Origin: Nocardiopsis coralli
GTDB taxonomy: Bacteria > Actinomycetota > Actinomycetes > Streptosporangiales > Streptosporangiaceae
Length of the DNA stretch: 64,000 bases
Assembly (NCBI RefSeq): GCF_014892575.1
Contig: NZ_JADBGI010000005.1
Location: forward strand, 124,001-188,000
Direction: 5' to 3'
Shown here: positions 43,240 to 52,640 of the stretch, piece by piece
How positions within the stretch are numbered: position 1 is the stretch's first letter
Layout: each line of letters starts with the position of its first letter
Notes under the pieces: model-generated
What the model was told of the DNA's origin: nothing
Seen by the model: only the letters and a program-made list of their open reading frames with translations
Database searches by the model: none
Program-made: the position numbers and the translations under genes

Positions 43240-44397
43240 GTGCACAGCACGAACAGTGACAACATCGACGCCCTGGAGGCCGACGGACGCGCCGCGGTCG
43301 AGTCCGCACGCAGGATCGTGGTGAAGGTGGGGTCGTCCTCGTTGACGACCCCTGAGGGCCGGATCGACGCCACCAGGATCCGCGCCCTCGCCGACGTGCT
43401 CGCCGAGCGCCGTACCGCCGGCCAGGAGGTCATCCTGGTCTCCTCCGGTGCGGTCGCCGCGGGCATGACACCGCTGGGGATGGCCCGGCGTCCGCACGAC
43501 CTGGCCTCGCAGCAGGCTGCCGCCAGCGTGGGCCAGGGCCTGCTGCTGGCCTCCTACACCGCCGAGCTCGCCCGGTACGGCCTCAACGCCGCGCAGGTCC
43601 TGTTGACGGTCGAGGACATGATGAGGCGGGTCCAGCACCGCAACGCGCAGCGCACCCTTCGGCGCCTGCTCGACATCGGCGCGGTCCCGATCGTCAACGA
43701 GAACGACACCGTCGCCACGCACGAGATCCGGTTCGGCGACAACGACCGGCTCGCCGCGCTGGTGGCGCACCTGATGCGCGCCGACGCCCTGGTGCTGCTG
43801 TCCGACGTGGACGCGCTCTACGACGGCAACCCCTCCGACCCCGGCACCTCGGTGGTGAACCTGGTGCGGGACCCCGCCGACCTCGCCGGTATCGACATCG
43901 GCAGCACCGGCAAGCGCGGTGTGGGCACCGGCGGCATGGTCACGAAGGTCGACTCCGCCCGGATCGCCAGCCAGGCCGGGGTGCACACCGTGCTGACCTC
44001 GGCCGCCAACGCCGGGGCCGCGCTGGCGGGCGAACGTGTCGGCACCTTCTTCGCACCGGCCGACGGCCGCCGCCCCTCCGCCCGCCAGCTCTGGCTCGCC
44101 CACGCCACCGCGGGGCGCGGCAGCCTCGTGCTCGACCCGGGCGCGGTGCGGGCCGTGGTCGCGGAGAAGGCGTCGCTGCTGCCCGCCGGGGTCGTCAAGG
44201 TCCACGGCGAGTTCAGCGCAGGCGACCCCGTCGACCTGCGCGGCGAGGACGGGACCGTGGTCGCGCGCGGCCTGGTCAACTACGACGCCGCCGAGGTCCC
44301 CGACCTCATGGGGCGGTCCACGCGCTGGCTCGCGCGGGAGCTGGGTCCCTCCTACGAGCGCGAGCTCGTGCACCGCGACGACCTCGTGCTGCTGTGA
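43240..44397 (+). CDS. proB: glutamate 5-kinase
   Basis: A 385-residue enzyme phosphorylating L-glutamate in the first step of proline synthesis. The amino-acid kinase domain (about 20-270) contains VVKVGSSSLT, VSSGAVAAG and IVNENDTVATHEI; a PUA domain forms the C-terminus (about 290-380). GTG 43240 fits with GGAAAG upstream. The proA gene for the second step is not adjacent but lies 3.7 kb downstream, separated by four other genes. A strong terminator follows the stop directly. Confidence 0.95.
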   Translation: MHSTNSDNIDALEADGRAAVESARRIVVKVGSSSLTTPEGRIDATRIRALADVLAERRTAGQEVILVSSGAVAAGMTPLGMARRPHDLASQQAAASVGQGLLLASYTAELARYGLNAAQVLLTVEDMMRRVQHRNAQRTLRRLLDIGAVPIVNENDTVATHEIRFGDNDRLAALVAHLMRADALVLLSDVDALYDGNPSDPGTSVVNLVRDPADLAGIDIGSTGKRGVGTGGMVTKVDSARIASQAGVHTVLTSAANAGAALAGERVGTFFAPADGRRPSARQLWLAHATAGRGSLVLDPGAVRAVVAEKASLLPAGVVKVHGEFSAGDPVDLRGEDGTVVARGLVNYDAAEVPDLMGRSTRWLARELGPSYERELVHRDDLVLL

Positions 44398-44399
44398 CG

Positions 44400-44440
44400 G
44401 GGCGCGCGGCGCGGGCGTGAGGTGCCCGGGCCGCGCGCCC
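44400..44440 (+). terminator. proB terminator
   Basis: An 11-bp perfect outer stem (44400-44410 with 44430-44440) and a nested inner stem start 3 nt after the stop codon. Confidence 0.75.
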
Positions 44441-44596
44441 GCCACCGCTCCGGCCGCGCGCGTGGACCCGTGCGGGTCCAGGCGCGGCAAAGAGAGACGG
44501 AAATCCTCGTGAAGCCGCCCCGTTCTGTCGGTGCCGTGCGGTCTACTCCTGAGGAGAGGTAGATCACGCAGTACCGGCACGCGGGAAGGACCGCAC

Positions 44597-45706
44597 ATGA
44601 GCGCAGTACGGCTGCTGGTGGGGACACGCAAGGGCGCCTTCGTCCTCACCTCCGACAGCGAACGCAAGGACTGGGAAGTCGACGGGCCCCACTTCGCCGG
44701 GTGGGAGGTGTACCACCTGACCGGCAGCCCGGCCGACCCCGACCGGCTGTACGCGGCGCCGTCCATGGACTGGTTCGGCCAGGTCATCCAGCGCTCCGAC
44801 GACGGCGGCAGGACCTGGGACCCGATGGACAACCGGTTCGAGTACACGGGCGACCCCGGGACCCACCTCTGGTACGACGGCACCCCTCGCCCCTGGGAGT
44901 TCACCCGGGTCTGGCACCTGGAACCCTCCGCGACCGACCCCGACACGGTCTACGCCGGGGTCCAGGACGCCGCCCTCTTCCGCACCACCGACGGCGCGCG
45001 GTCGTGGGAGGAACTGGACGGCCTGCGCACGCACACGACCGCACCGGGCTGGCAGCCGGGCGCGGGCGGGCTGTGCCTGCACTCGATCCTGCTCGATCCG
45101 CGCGGCAACGGCCGCATGTTCGTCGGGATCTCCGCCGCCGGGGTCTTCCGCTCCGACGACGACGGCCGGACCTGGACCGCGGCCAACCGCGGCCTGCTCA
45201 CCGACGGCATCCCCGACCCCGACGCCGAGGCCGGGCACTGCGTGCACCGCCTGGCCATGCACCCCTCCAGGCCGGACGTGCTGTTCATGCAGAAGCACTG
45301 GGACGTCATGCGTACCGACGACGCCGCGGAGAACTGGACGGAGATCAGCGGGAACCTGCCGTCCGACTTCGGGTTCCCCATCGCCGTGCACGCCGACGAC
45401 CCCGACACGCTCTACGTCGTGCCGATCACCAGCGACTCCCTGCACTACCCGCCCGACGGCCGCCTGCGCGTGTACCGCAGCCGCACCGGCGGCCAGGAGT
45501 GGGAAGCGCTGACGGAGGGCCTGCCGCAGGAGGACTGCTACGTGAACGTCCTGCGCGACGCGATGGCCGTGGACTCGCACGACGGCGTGTACTTCGGCAC
45601 CACCGGGGGGCAGGTCCACGTCTCCTCCGACTCGGGGGACACGTGGTCCACCGCGGCCGACACCCTGCCGTCCGTCCTGTCCGTCGAAGTGCAGACCCTG
45701 CCGTGA
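44597..45706 (+). CDS. BNR/sortilin-type beta-propeller repeat protein
   Basis: A 369-residue cytoplasmic protein with several BNR (Asp-box) repeats: [40 protein letters not shown] and [10 protein letters not shown]. These mark a beta-propeller as in sialidase-like or VPS10-like folds, but no sialidase catalytic residues are recognised, so an enzymatic name would be unjustified. GGAAGGA precedes ATG 44597. It is followed 16 nt later by a MoaD/ThiS-like gene, indicating an operon of two. Confidence 0.78.
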   Translation: MSAVRLLVGTRKGAFVLTSDSERKDWEVDGPHFAGWEVYHLTGSPADPDRLYAAPSMDWFGQVIQRSDDGGRTWDPMDNRFEYTGDPGTHLWYDGTPRPWEFTRVWHLEPSATDPDTVYAGVQDAALFRTTDGARSWEELDGLRTHTTAPGWQPGAGGLCLHSILLDPRGNGRMFVGISAAGVFRSDDDGRTWTAANRGLLTDGIPDPDAEAGHCVHRLAMHPSRPDVLFMQKHWDVMRTDDAAENWTEISGNLPSDFGFPIAVHADDPDTLYVVPITSDSLHYPPDGRLRVYRSRTGGQEWEALTEGLPQEDCYVNVLRDAMAVDSHDGVYFGTTGGQVHVSSDSGDTWSTAADTLPSVLSVEVQTLP

Positions 45707-45722
45707 AGGGGGTGTACAGGTC

Positions 45723-46058
45723 ATGAGCGACGACGTACGTGAGAGCGGCGCAGGGCCACACGACGTGCGGGTCTGGCTGCCCTACCACCTGCGGATCCTC
45801 GCCCGCCTCGAAGGGGAGACCGCCGTGAGGGTGGAGGGGCCGGTCACCCCGAACTCGGTGTTGGACGCGTTGGAGCAGCGCTGGCCCGAGCTGCAGGGCA
45901 CGATCCGCGACCACTCCAGCAAGCGCCGCCGGGCCTACCTGCGGTACTTCGCCTGCGAGGAGGACCTCTCGCACGAGTCGCCCGACGACGCACTGCCCGA
46001 GCGGGTGGCGTCGGGGGAGGAGCCCTTCATGGTCGTCGGCGCCATGGCCGGCGGGTGA
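45723..46058 (+). CDS. MoaD/ThiS-family ubiquitin-like protein
   Basis: A 111-residue protein with the beta-grasp pattern of sulphur carriers (VRVWLPYHLRILA..., then TPNSVLDALEQRWPELQGTIRD) and a C-terminal Gly-Gly (VVGAMAGG), the residues that are adenylated and thiocarboxylated in MoaD/ThiS. It contains an insert (HSSKRRRAYLRYFACEEDLS) absent from classical carriers. No moeB-, thiF- or moaE-like gene is nearby. It is linked only to the BNR-repeat gene. Sulphur transfer or a protein-tag role is inferred from fold and tail. Confidence 0.75.
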   Translation: MSDDVRESGAGPHDVRVWLPYHLRILARLEGETAVRVEGPVTPNSVLDALEQRWPELQGTIRDHSSKRRRAYLRYFACEEDLSHESPDDALPERVASGEEPFMVVGAMAGG

Positions 46059-46184
46059 GCATCCGCGACGGTGACGGGGCCGGCGGCCGGGCCGGTGGTC
46101 CGGCCGCCGGCCCCGGGGGAACACGGTTCCCGCGGGGCACGGTGTGACAAGCTCGGAGAACACTCTCGCCGAAGGAGTTCCCCC

Positions 46185-47072
46185 GTGCCCAGCGTGACCA
46201 CGCGCGCCCTGTCCCTGCTCTTCCGTGTCACCCGCAAGCGGCAGATGAGCACCCCCGAACGCGCCCGGCGGCGGATCGCCGCGCCCAAGGACGACAGCGC
46301 CCCGCCCGCGCCGATGCGCCATGCCTACCGCGTCACCGAACGGGAGGTCGACGGGTTCCCCGTGTACACGGTGCGGCCGAAGGACGGGCCCGAACCCGGC
46401 AAGGCCGTGCTCCACCTGCACGGGGGCGCCTACGTCAGCAGCATCACGCCGTGGCACTGGCGGCTCGTCGCGCTCATGGCCGACCAGGGCTGCCGGGTCG
46501 AGGTGCCGCTCTACGGCCTGGCCCCGGACCACACCCACCGGGAGGCGCACCCGTTCGTCGACCGGGTCTGGGCGGACCTGACCGCCGAGGTCCCCGCCGC
46601 CCGCACGGTCCTGGCGGGGGACTCGGCCGGGGGCGGGCTCGCCGCCGCCCTCGACCAGCGTCTGGCCGCGCGGGGGAGCGAAGGACCGGCGCGCACGATC
46701 CTGCTCGCCCCGTGGGTCGACGCGGCCCTGGACAACCCGGAGGTCGCCGCGGTCGAACGCCGCGACCCCTGGCTGGCCCGGGCCGGACTGCACGAGTGCA
46801 TGCGGGCCTGGTCGGGCGGCGACGACCCGGCCGACCCGCGGCTGAGCCCGCTGTACGGGGAGCACACGGGCACGGCGCCGATGGACGTCTACGTCGGGAC
46901 CCACGACCTGTTCTGGCCGGACCTGAGGCGCCTGCGGGAGCGGCGGGAGGCGGCCGGGGCCCGTACCGACCTGATCACGTGTCCCGGCGCCTTCCACGTG
47001 TACCCGCTGGTGCCCTGCCCCGAGGGGCGGCGGGCCCGGATGCGGATCCTGGCGGCGCTGCGGACGCTCTGA
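46185..47072 (+). CDS. alpha/beta hydrolase (HSL/fold-3 family)
   Basis: A 295-residue esterase-like hydrolase. The oxyanion-hole motif HLHGGAYV and the nucleophile elbow GDSAGGG are those of the hormone-sensitive-lipase family; the Asp in [10 protein letters not shown] and the His in GAFHVYPL complete the triad. No signal peptide. GTG 46185 is chosen with GAAGGAG 7 nt upstream rather than the long frame from 46071. The natural ester substrate is unknown. It is convergent with the SDR gene. Confidence 0.85.
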   Translation: MPSVTTRALSLLFRVTRKRQMSTPERARRRIAAPKDDSAPPAPMRHAYRVTEREVDGFPVYTVRPKDGPEPGKAVLHLHGGAYVSSITPWHWRLVALMADQGCRVEVPLYGLAPDHTHREAHPFVDRVWADLTAEVPAARTVLAGDSAGGGLAAALDQRLAARGSEGPARTILLAPWVDAALDNPEVAAVERRDPWLARAGLHECMRAWSGGDDPADPRLSPLYGEHTGTAPMDVYVGTHDLFWPDLRRLRERREAAGARTDLITCPGAFHVYPLVPCPEGRRARMRILAALRTL

Positions 47073-47131
47073 TCCGAGGCGTGGGCCCGTGGCGGACAGG
47101 GCCAGGGCCGGGGTTCCGGCGGTCACCGGGC

Positions 47132-47881
47132 TCAGGTCATACGGCGCACCACCGACAGCGGCGCCCGCTTGAGCAGGAACCCGATCGGCACCCACGGCCA
47201 CGCCGGCACGTACGCCTTGGCCTTGCGCTTCTCGATCGCCCTGACCATCGCGCGCGTTCCGGTCTCGGTGTCGACCATGAACGGGGTGTTCTGCGCGACG
47301 TGCTCGTTCATCTCCGAGCGGATGTAGCCCGGGTAGATCACCGACACGTCCAGGCCCGGAACCCGCTCCGAACGCAGCCCCTCGGCGAGGGAGGCCACGC
47401 CCGCCTTGGTGGCCGCGTAGACCGTCATGGCCTTGCGCATGCCCCGCAGCGCCGACATCGAGGAGACCATCACCAGGTGTCCGTGCTCCTGGGCGCGGAA
47501 GACCTCCAGGGCAGCCTCGGCCTGGGACAGCGCGCCCACGAAGTTGGTCATCGCGGTCTCCCGGTTGGCGTCGGGCCGTCCCTTGCCCAGCGCCACACCC
47601 TTGCCGAGACCGGCGTTGACCACGACCCGGTCCAGGGTCCCGAAGGCGGCCGCGAGGTCGCGGACCACCGTGTGCACGGCCTCGTGGTCGGTCACGTCGA
47701 GGGATCGCAGCTCGACGCGGCGCTCGGGGTGGGCCGCGGTGATCTCCTCACGCAGGGCCTCGAGTTTCTCCTCGCGCCGTGCGCACAGGCCCAGGTCGTA
47801 GCCGAGGGCCGCGAACTGGCGGGCCATCTCGGCACCGAGACCCGCGCTGGCGCCGGTGATGACGATCGTTCCCTTGCTCAT
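47132..47881 (-). CDS. short-chain dehydrogenase/reductase
   Basis: A 249-residue SDR with cofactor motif [11 protein letters not shown] at the end of strand 4 (VVNAGLG), catalytic Ser in VSSMSALRG and YAATK. The C-terminal ~30 residues are hydrophobic ([18 protein letters not shown]), suggesting membrane association as in many SDRs acting on lipids. GGAAGAAGA precedes ATG 47881. It diverges from proA across ~200 bp. Confidence 0.87.
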   Translation of the reverse strand: MSKGTIVITGASAGLGAEMARQFAALGYDLGLCARREEKLEALREEITAAHPERRVELRSLDVTDHEAVHTVVRDLAAAFGTLDRVVVNAGLGKGVALGKGRPDANRETAMTNFVGALSQAEAALEVFRAQEHGHLVMVSSMSALRGMRKAMTVYAATKAGVASLAEGLRSERVPGLDVSVIYPGYIRSEMNEHVAQNTPFMVDTETGTRAMVRAIEKRKAKAYVPAWPWVPIGFLLKRAPLSVVRRMT

Positions 47882-48082
47882 GGTGGGGTCTTCTTCCGTG
47901 GGATCGGGATGCCGGGGGAGACCGGCGGGCCGGGCGTGGGCACCGACCCTACGGGGGTGCGGGCCAGTCGACCGAACGGGGTTCGGACCAAGGCCTGTGG
48001 ACAACGCTCCGGAGCATGCTGGAACCGCCTAGAGTGGGAGGACAGCCGACCCCGGAGCACACCCCGACCGAGAGAGAAAGCC

Positions 48083-49351
48083 ATGACTGACACCGAGCGC
48101 GAGGTCCGCGCGGTCGCCGAACGTGCCAAGGACGCCGCGGCCGACCTGGCCCCGCTCAGCCGGGGCGTGAAGGACGCGGCGCTGCACGCGCTCGCCGACG
48201 CGCTGGTCAAGCGGTCCGACGAGATCACCGAGGCCAACACCCGCGACGTCGAGCGCGCGCGGGCCGACGGCACCTCCGAGGCGATGATCGACCGGCTCAC
48301 GCTCACCCCGGCCCGCATCGAGCAGATCGCCGACGCCGTCCGCGAGGTCGCCGAACTGCCCGACCCGGTGGGGGAATCGGTACGCGGCGGGGTGCTGCCC
48401 AACGGTCTCGACCTGCGCCAGATCCGTGTTCCGCTCGGTGTCATCGGCATCATCTACGAAGGCCGCCCCAACGTCACCGCCGACGCCGCCGCGCTCTGCC
48501 TCAAGAGCGGGAACGCGTCGCTGCTGCGCGGGTCGTCCTCGGCCTACGACTCCAACACCGTCATCGTGCAGGTGCTGCGGGACGCCCTCGAGGGGACGGG
48601 TGTGCCCGCCGACGCCGTGCAGATGGTGCCCGGTCGCGGCCGTGACTCCTCCGCGGCGCTCATGCGCGCCCGCGGGCTGGTCGACGTGCTCATCCCGCGT
48701 GGGGGAGCCTCCCTCATCCAGGCGGTCGTGCGCGAGTCCACCGTCCCGGTCATCGAGACCGGCGAGGGCCTGTGCCACGTCTACGTGGACGCCGACGCCG
48801 ACCTCGACAAGGCCGTCGCGATCGCCACCAACGCCAAGGCGCAGCGGGTCTCGGTGTGCAACAGCGCCGAGACCCTCCTGGTGCACGAGGACGTGGCCGA
48901 CGAGTACCTGCCGCGTGTGCTGGAGAGCCTGGAGGAGGCCGGCGTGATCGTGCACGGTGACGAGAAGGTCATGGCCGCGGCCGCCGGGACCTCCGTCGAG
49001 GCCGTGCCCGCCACCGAGGACGACTGGGCCACCGAGTACCTGTCCCTGGATCTGGCCGTGCGCGTGGTGCCCGACATCGACGCGGCGCTCGCCCACATCC
49101 GCGCCTACTCCACCCAGCACACCGAGGCGATCGTCACCGACTCCCTCAAGGCCTCGCGGTACTTCACTGCACGGGTCGACTCCGCCGCGGTCATGGTCAA
49201 CGCCTCCACCCGGTTCACCGACGGGGGCGAGTTCGGCTTCGGCGCGGAGATCGGCATCTCCAACCAGAAGCTGCACGCGCGCGGGCCGATGGGTCTGCCG
49301 GAACTGACCTCCACCAAGTACGTGGTCACCGGCGACGGCCACCTGCGCTGA
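48083..49351 (+). CDS. proA: glutamate-5-semialdehyde dehydrogenase (gamma-glutamyl phosphate reductase)
   Basis: A 422-residue NADPH-dependent enzyme for the second step of proline synthesis. Landmarks are the [21 protein letters not shown] cofactor region, the catalytic cysteine in [11 protein letters not shown], and the C-terminal [25 protein letters not shown] precedes ATG 48083, and a -10-like TAGAGT lies at 48030-48035. It is independent of proB here. Confidence 0.95.
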   Translation: MTDTEREVRAVAERAKDAAADLAPLSRGVKDAALHALADALVKRSDEITEANTRDVERARADGTSEAMIDRLTLTPARIEQIADAVREVAELPDPVGESVRGGVLPNGLDLRQIRVPLGVIGIIYEGRPNVTADAAALCLKSGNASLLRGSSSAYDSNTVIVQVLRDALEGTGVPADAVQMVPGRGRDSSAALMRARGLVDVLIPRGGASLIQAVVRESTVPVIETGEGLCHVYVDADADLDKAVAIATNAKAQRVSVCNSAETLLVHEDVADEYLPRVLESLEEAGVIVHGDEKVMAAAAGTSVEAVPATEDDWATEYLSLDLAVRVVPDIDAALAHIRAYSTQHTEAIVTDSLKASRYFTARVDSAAVMVNASTRFTDGGEFGFGAEIGISNQKLHARGPMGLPELTSTKYVVTGDGHLR

Positions 49352-49396
49352 TCACACGCCGGGCACCCCTCGTGGGGCGGGCCCGGCAGCAACCCG

Positions 49397-49427
49397 GGAC
49401 CGGGCGCCCTTTCTGGACGCCCGGTCC
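49397..49427 (+). terminator. proA terminator
   Basis: A perfect 10-bp stem (49397-49406 with 49418-49427) with a T-containing loop, 46 nt after proA. Confidence 0.65.
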
Positions 49428-49597
49428 GTTCTCGTGCGGGAAACCTGGACGGAAACGAAACTTCGTCGAACGTGTATTCCCAAACCGGGGCGGAATGGGT
49501 ACTTTCGCTGTGGTGCGCGGGCGCGCCTCCCCGGGCATCCCAGACTCGGGCCCGCAGGGCAGCGCCGCGCCACGGTCACGACGAAAGGAATCCCCCC

Positions 49598-50563
49598 ATG
49601 AACCTCCGGAGCACGGTCGCGGCCTCGGCCACGGCCGCCCTGGCCGTAGGCGGCCTCACCCTCATGGCCGCACCCGCGCAGGCCGACCTCGTCACCCAGT
49701 GCGAGGGCCACGGCGGTGACGTGACCCTGCCGACCCCGCTCGCCGTGCCCGCCGGCGCGAGCTGCTTCCTCGACGGCACCACCGTCCAGGGCGACGTCAC
49801 CGTGGGCGAGGGCGCGAACCTGCACATCATCGGGGGTGAGATCGAGGGCGACGTGGAGGTCGGCGCCGACGGCTACTTCGACTCCTCCGACTCGACCATC
49901 GGCGGCGAGGTTGCCAACACCGGCTCCTACGGCACCCACCTGGAGGAGACCGACGGCGCCGGCGTCAGCGCGACCCCGGCCGAGGGCTTCGAGGACGGGT
50001 TCGTCTTCGTCGTGGACTCCGACCTGGCCTCGGTGGACTCCGAGGCGGGCGCGCTCTACATGGTCGGCTCCCGGATCGACGACGGTGTCTCGGCCACCGA
50101 CGTGCGCTACGCCGACGTCGTGGACTCGGTGCTGCGCGGGGACCTGGCGGTGACCGGGTCCGAGGGCGGCGGCATCCTCTGCGACAGCGAGGTCATCGGC
50201 TCGGTCTCCTACAGCGGCGGCGCGGGACCGGTGGCGGTCGGCGCGGGCGAGGAGGACGGCTTCTGCTCCTCCGTGAACTACGTCGACGGTGACCTGAGCG
50301 TGGCCGGGGTGTCCGGCGGCGCCTACATCGACAACAACATCGTCGGCGGCTCGCTCGTGGCCGCGGACAACAGCCCGACCGCGGAGGTCGGCGACAACAA
50401 CCGCGTGCGCGGCGGGACCGAGACCGAGGAGATCGCGCTGAGCACCTTCGACGCGGGCGTCGAGGGCTGGTTCGAGGCGCACGAGCAGGACCTGGCCGGC
50501 GAGGTCGAGGAGCTGCGCGGCGAGACCGTGGACGAGGCCATGGAGGCCGGCCCCGCGTTCTGA
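49598..50563 (+). CDS. secreted beta-helix-like protein of unknown function
   Basis: A 321-residue exported protein with a Sec signal peptide ending APAQA (cleavage near residue 28). The mature part is acidic and full of short Gly/Asp/Val repeats (GDVTVGEGANL, GDVEVGADGYF, GDLAVTGSEGG, GDLSVAGVSGG), the spacing of a parallel beta-helix or polymer-forming bactofilin-like fold. Three or four cysteines may form disulphides. AAAGGA precedes ATG 49598, rejecting the longer frame. It is convergent with the sugar transporter, with hairpin element copy 2 between. Function is unknown; a surface or matrix role is a guess. Confidence 0.72.
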   Translation: MNLRSTVAASATAALAVGGLTLMAAPAQADLVTQCEGHGGDVTLPTPLAVPAGASCFLDGTTVQGDVTVGEGANLHIIGGEIEGDVEVGADGYFDSSDSTIGGEVANTGSYGTHLEETDGAGVSATPAEGFEDGFVFVVDSDLASVDSEAGALYMVGSRIDDGVSATDVRYADVVDSVLRGDLAVTGSEGGGILCDSEVIGSVSYSGGAGPVAVGAGEEDGFCSSVNYVDGDLSVAGVSGGAYIDNNIVGGSLVAADNSPTAEVGDNNRVRGGTETEEIALSTFDAGVEGWFEAHEQDLAGEVEELRGETVDEAMEAGPAF

Positions 50564-50584
50564 CCCGCGACGGGCCCACCTACG

Positions 50585-50626
50585 TCCCGTGTCATGCGCG
50601 AGCGTCGGCGAGTGCGTGACACGGGA
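50585..50626. repeat. dispersed hairpin element, copy 2
   Basis: Perfect 10-bp arms TCCCGTGTCA / TGACACGGGA (50585-50594 and 50617-50626) enclose the core variant GCGCGAGCGTCGGCGAGTGC. It lies between convergent genes and could terminate both. Confidence 0.75.
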
Positions 50627-50679
50627 CCGGTCCCTGCCCGACGCCACGCATACGTGAGGGTGCACGTTCTTCGTTGTGC

Positions 50680-51684
50680 TCACGCGCGGGGGCGGGACCG
50701 GCTCAGGCGGGACTGGGCCAGGACCACCACGATCAGGAAGACCCCGCTCACCACCTCCTGGAACGCCGAGGTCAGCCCGCTGATCGTATTGATGATGTTC
50801 TGGATCACCGCCAGCAGCATCACCCCCACGAACGACCCGCTCACGAACCCGTAACCGCCCGAGAGCAGCGTCCCGCCGATGACCACGGCGGAGATGGCCT
50901 GCAGCTCGATCCCGATCCCGAAGATCGTCACCCCCGAGCCCAACCAGAACGCGTTGAGCACCCCTGCCGCCCCGGCGCACAGCCCCGACACCGTGTACAC
51001 CGCCGTCTTGGTGCGGGCGACCGGCACACCCATGAGCGCGGCCGAACGTTCGTCCCCGCCCACGGCGTACACGTTCTGCCCCCACCCGGTGCGCGACAGC
51101 GCGATCCCGCCGATCACGAACAGCACCAGCACCAACAGCAGCGGATACCCGATCACGCCGAACAACCGGCCGTGCACCAGCGACGTCAGCACCGCGCCGT
51201 CCGGAACCAGGTAGGTCGTGTTCCCCTCGTCCGACACCGACAGCATCAGCCCCCACGCCCCCAGCATCGTGGCCAGGGTCGTGATGAACGGCGCCAACCG
51301 GGCCCGCGCGATCAGCACCCCGTTGAGCAGCCCGATCGCCCCGCACACCGCCAGCGGCAGCGCGAGCGCGGCGAGGCTGCCGTACTGCGACGCCCACGCC
51401 GCCAGCACCCCGCCCAGCGCGAAGTTGGTGCCCACCGACAGGTCGATACCGCCGGTCACGATCACGAAGGTCATGCCCAGCGCCAGGATCGCCAGGAACG
51501 CCGACCCCACAGCGACGTGGTTGAGGTTCCCGGCCGTCAGGAACCCGTCCAGACCCACCCCGGCCGCCACCAGCACCACGGCCAGCACCAGGAGCGCCCC
51601 GTGCCGCTGCAGCAGCTCCCGCACCGGCACGCCCCTGGAGGACTCGGAACCGGGGCCCGGCACCCGCTCGGTCACCGTGCTCAT
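50680..51684 (-). CDS. sugar ABC transporter permease (YjfF-type)
   Basis: A 334-residue permease of the ribose/galactofuranose class with eight to ten membrane helices and the family signature GGIDLSVGTNFALGG. It ends the four-gene transporter operon; its ATG overlaps the stop of the upstream permease (ATGA). The two different permeases per system are the YtfT/YjfF arrangement rather than a ribose-type homodimer. Confidence 0.85.
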   Translation of the reverse strand: MSTVTERVPGPGSESSRGVPVRELLQRHGALLVLAVVLVAAGVGLDGFLTAGNLNHVAVGSAFLAILALGMTFVIVTGGIDLSVGTNFALGGVLAAWASQYGSLAALALPLAVCGAIGLLNGVLIARARLAPFITTLATMLGAWGLMLSVSDEGNTTYLVPDGAVLTSLVHGRLFGVIGYPLLLVLVLFVIGGIALSRTGWGQNVYAVGGDERSAALMGVPVARTKTAVYTVSGLCAGAAGVLNAFWLGSGVTIFGIGIELQAISAVVIGGTLLSGGYGFVSGSFVGVMLLAVIQNIINTISGLTSAFQEVVSGVFLIVVVLAQSRLSRSRPRA

Positions 51685-52640
51685 GAACGCCCTCTCTCCC
51701 GGGCCACGTACACCGCGGCGATGATCACGGCCGTCTGCGCCATCTGCGTCCACGACGGCGGAAGGTTGTGTTTGATCAGCGTCGCCACCAACAACTGCAT
51801 GAGGATCGCCCCGGCGACCGTCCCCGCCACACGCACCCGTCCGCCGGAGAGCGGGGTCCCGCCCACCACGACCGCGGTGATCGCAGACAGTTCGATGAGC
51901 AGGCCCACCGAGTTCGGGTCGCTGGCCTGCAACCGGGCGGTCGTCATCACCCCTGCGACCGCGGCCAGCGCTCCGCACAGCGTGTAGACCAGCAGCAGCG
52001 TGCGCCGCACCGGAAGACCGGAAAGCTCCGCCGCACGCCGGTTGCCGCCCACCGCGACCAGGCGCCGGCCGAACAGGGTCCGCCGCACCAGGAACAGCAC
52101 CAGCGCCACCATCAGCGCGGCCACCCACACCACGTACGGCACCCCGGCGACGCTCCCGGAACCGAACTCGCGCAGCGCCGGGTTCCGGATCCCCTCCAAC
52201 TGCGGGACCAGCACCAGCGCCAACCCGCGCCCGGCGATCATCATCGCCAGCGTCACGATGATCGCCTGCACCCCGGCCACCGCCACGATCGTCCCGTTGA
52301 CCGCACCCGCGACCGCGCCCACCAGCAACGCGACCAGCACCGACACCAGCGGCCCGTACCCCAGGTACAGGGACACGAAGGCCGCCGACAACGCCATCAC
52401 CGCGCCCACCGACAGGTCGATCCCCCCGGTGGCGATGACCAGCGCCATCCCGAGCGCCACCACCACGATCGGCGCGGCCTGCACCGCCTGCACCCGGAAG
52501 TTCTCCAGCGACACGAACCCGGGCGTGAACACGACGTTGAACAGCACGATCGCGGCCACACCCACGTACACGCCGTAGTCCTGCAACCACGACCGCGCCC
52601 GGTCCCGGTCCACCCGCGCCATCACCGACGCAGCACTCAC
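51681..52640 (-). CDS. sugar ABC transporter permease (YtfT-type)
   Basis: A 319-residue permease with the signature GGIDLSVGAVMALS and about nine hydrophobic segments. GTG at 52640 overlaps the stop of the ATPase gene (GTGA), so the genes are translationally coupled. It is expected to pair with the following permease to form the transmembrane channel. Confidence 0.85.
   Translation of the reverse strand: MSAASVMARVDRDRARSWLQDYGVYVGVAAIVLFNVVFTPGFVSLENFRVQAVQAAPIVVVALGMALVIATGGIDLSVGAVMALSAAFVSLYLGYGPLVSVLVALLVGAVAGAVNGTIVAVAGVQAIIVTLAMMIAGRGLALVLVPQLEGIRNPALREFGSGSVAGVPYVVWVAALMVALVLFLVRRTLFGRRLVAVGGNRRAAELSGLPVRRTLLLVYTLCGALAAVAGVMTTARLQASDPNSVGLLIELSAITAVVVGGTPLSGGRVRVAGTVAGAILMQLLVATLIKHNLPPSWTQMAQTAVIIAAVYVARERGRS

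Noticed and set aside
44597..45706. Sialidase annotation for the BNR protein
   Set aside because: Asp-box repeats alone indicate a propeller; the catalytic Arg triad and Tyr/Glu of sialidases were not found.
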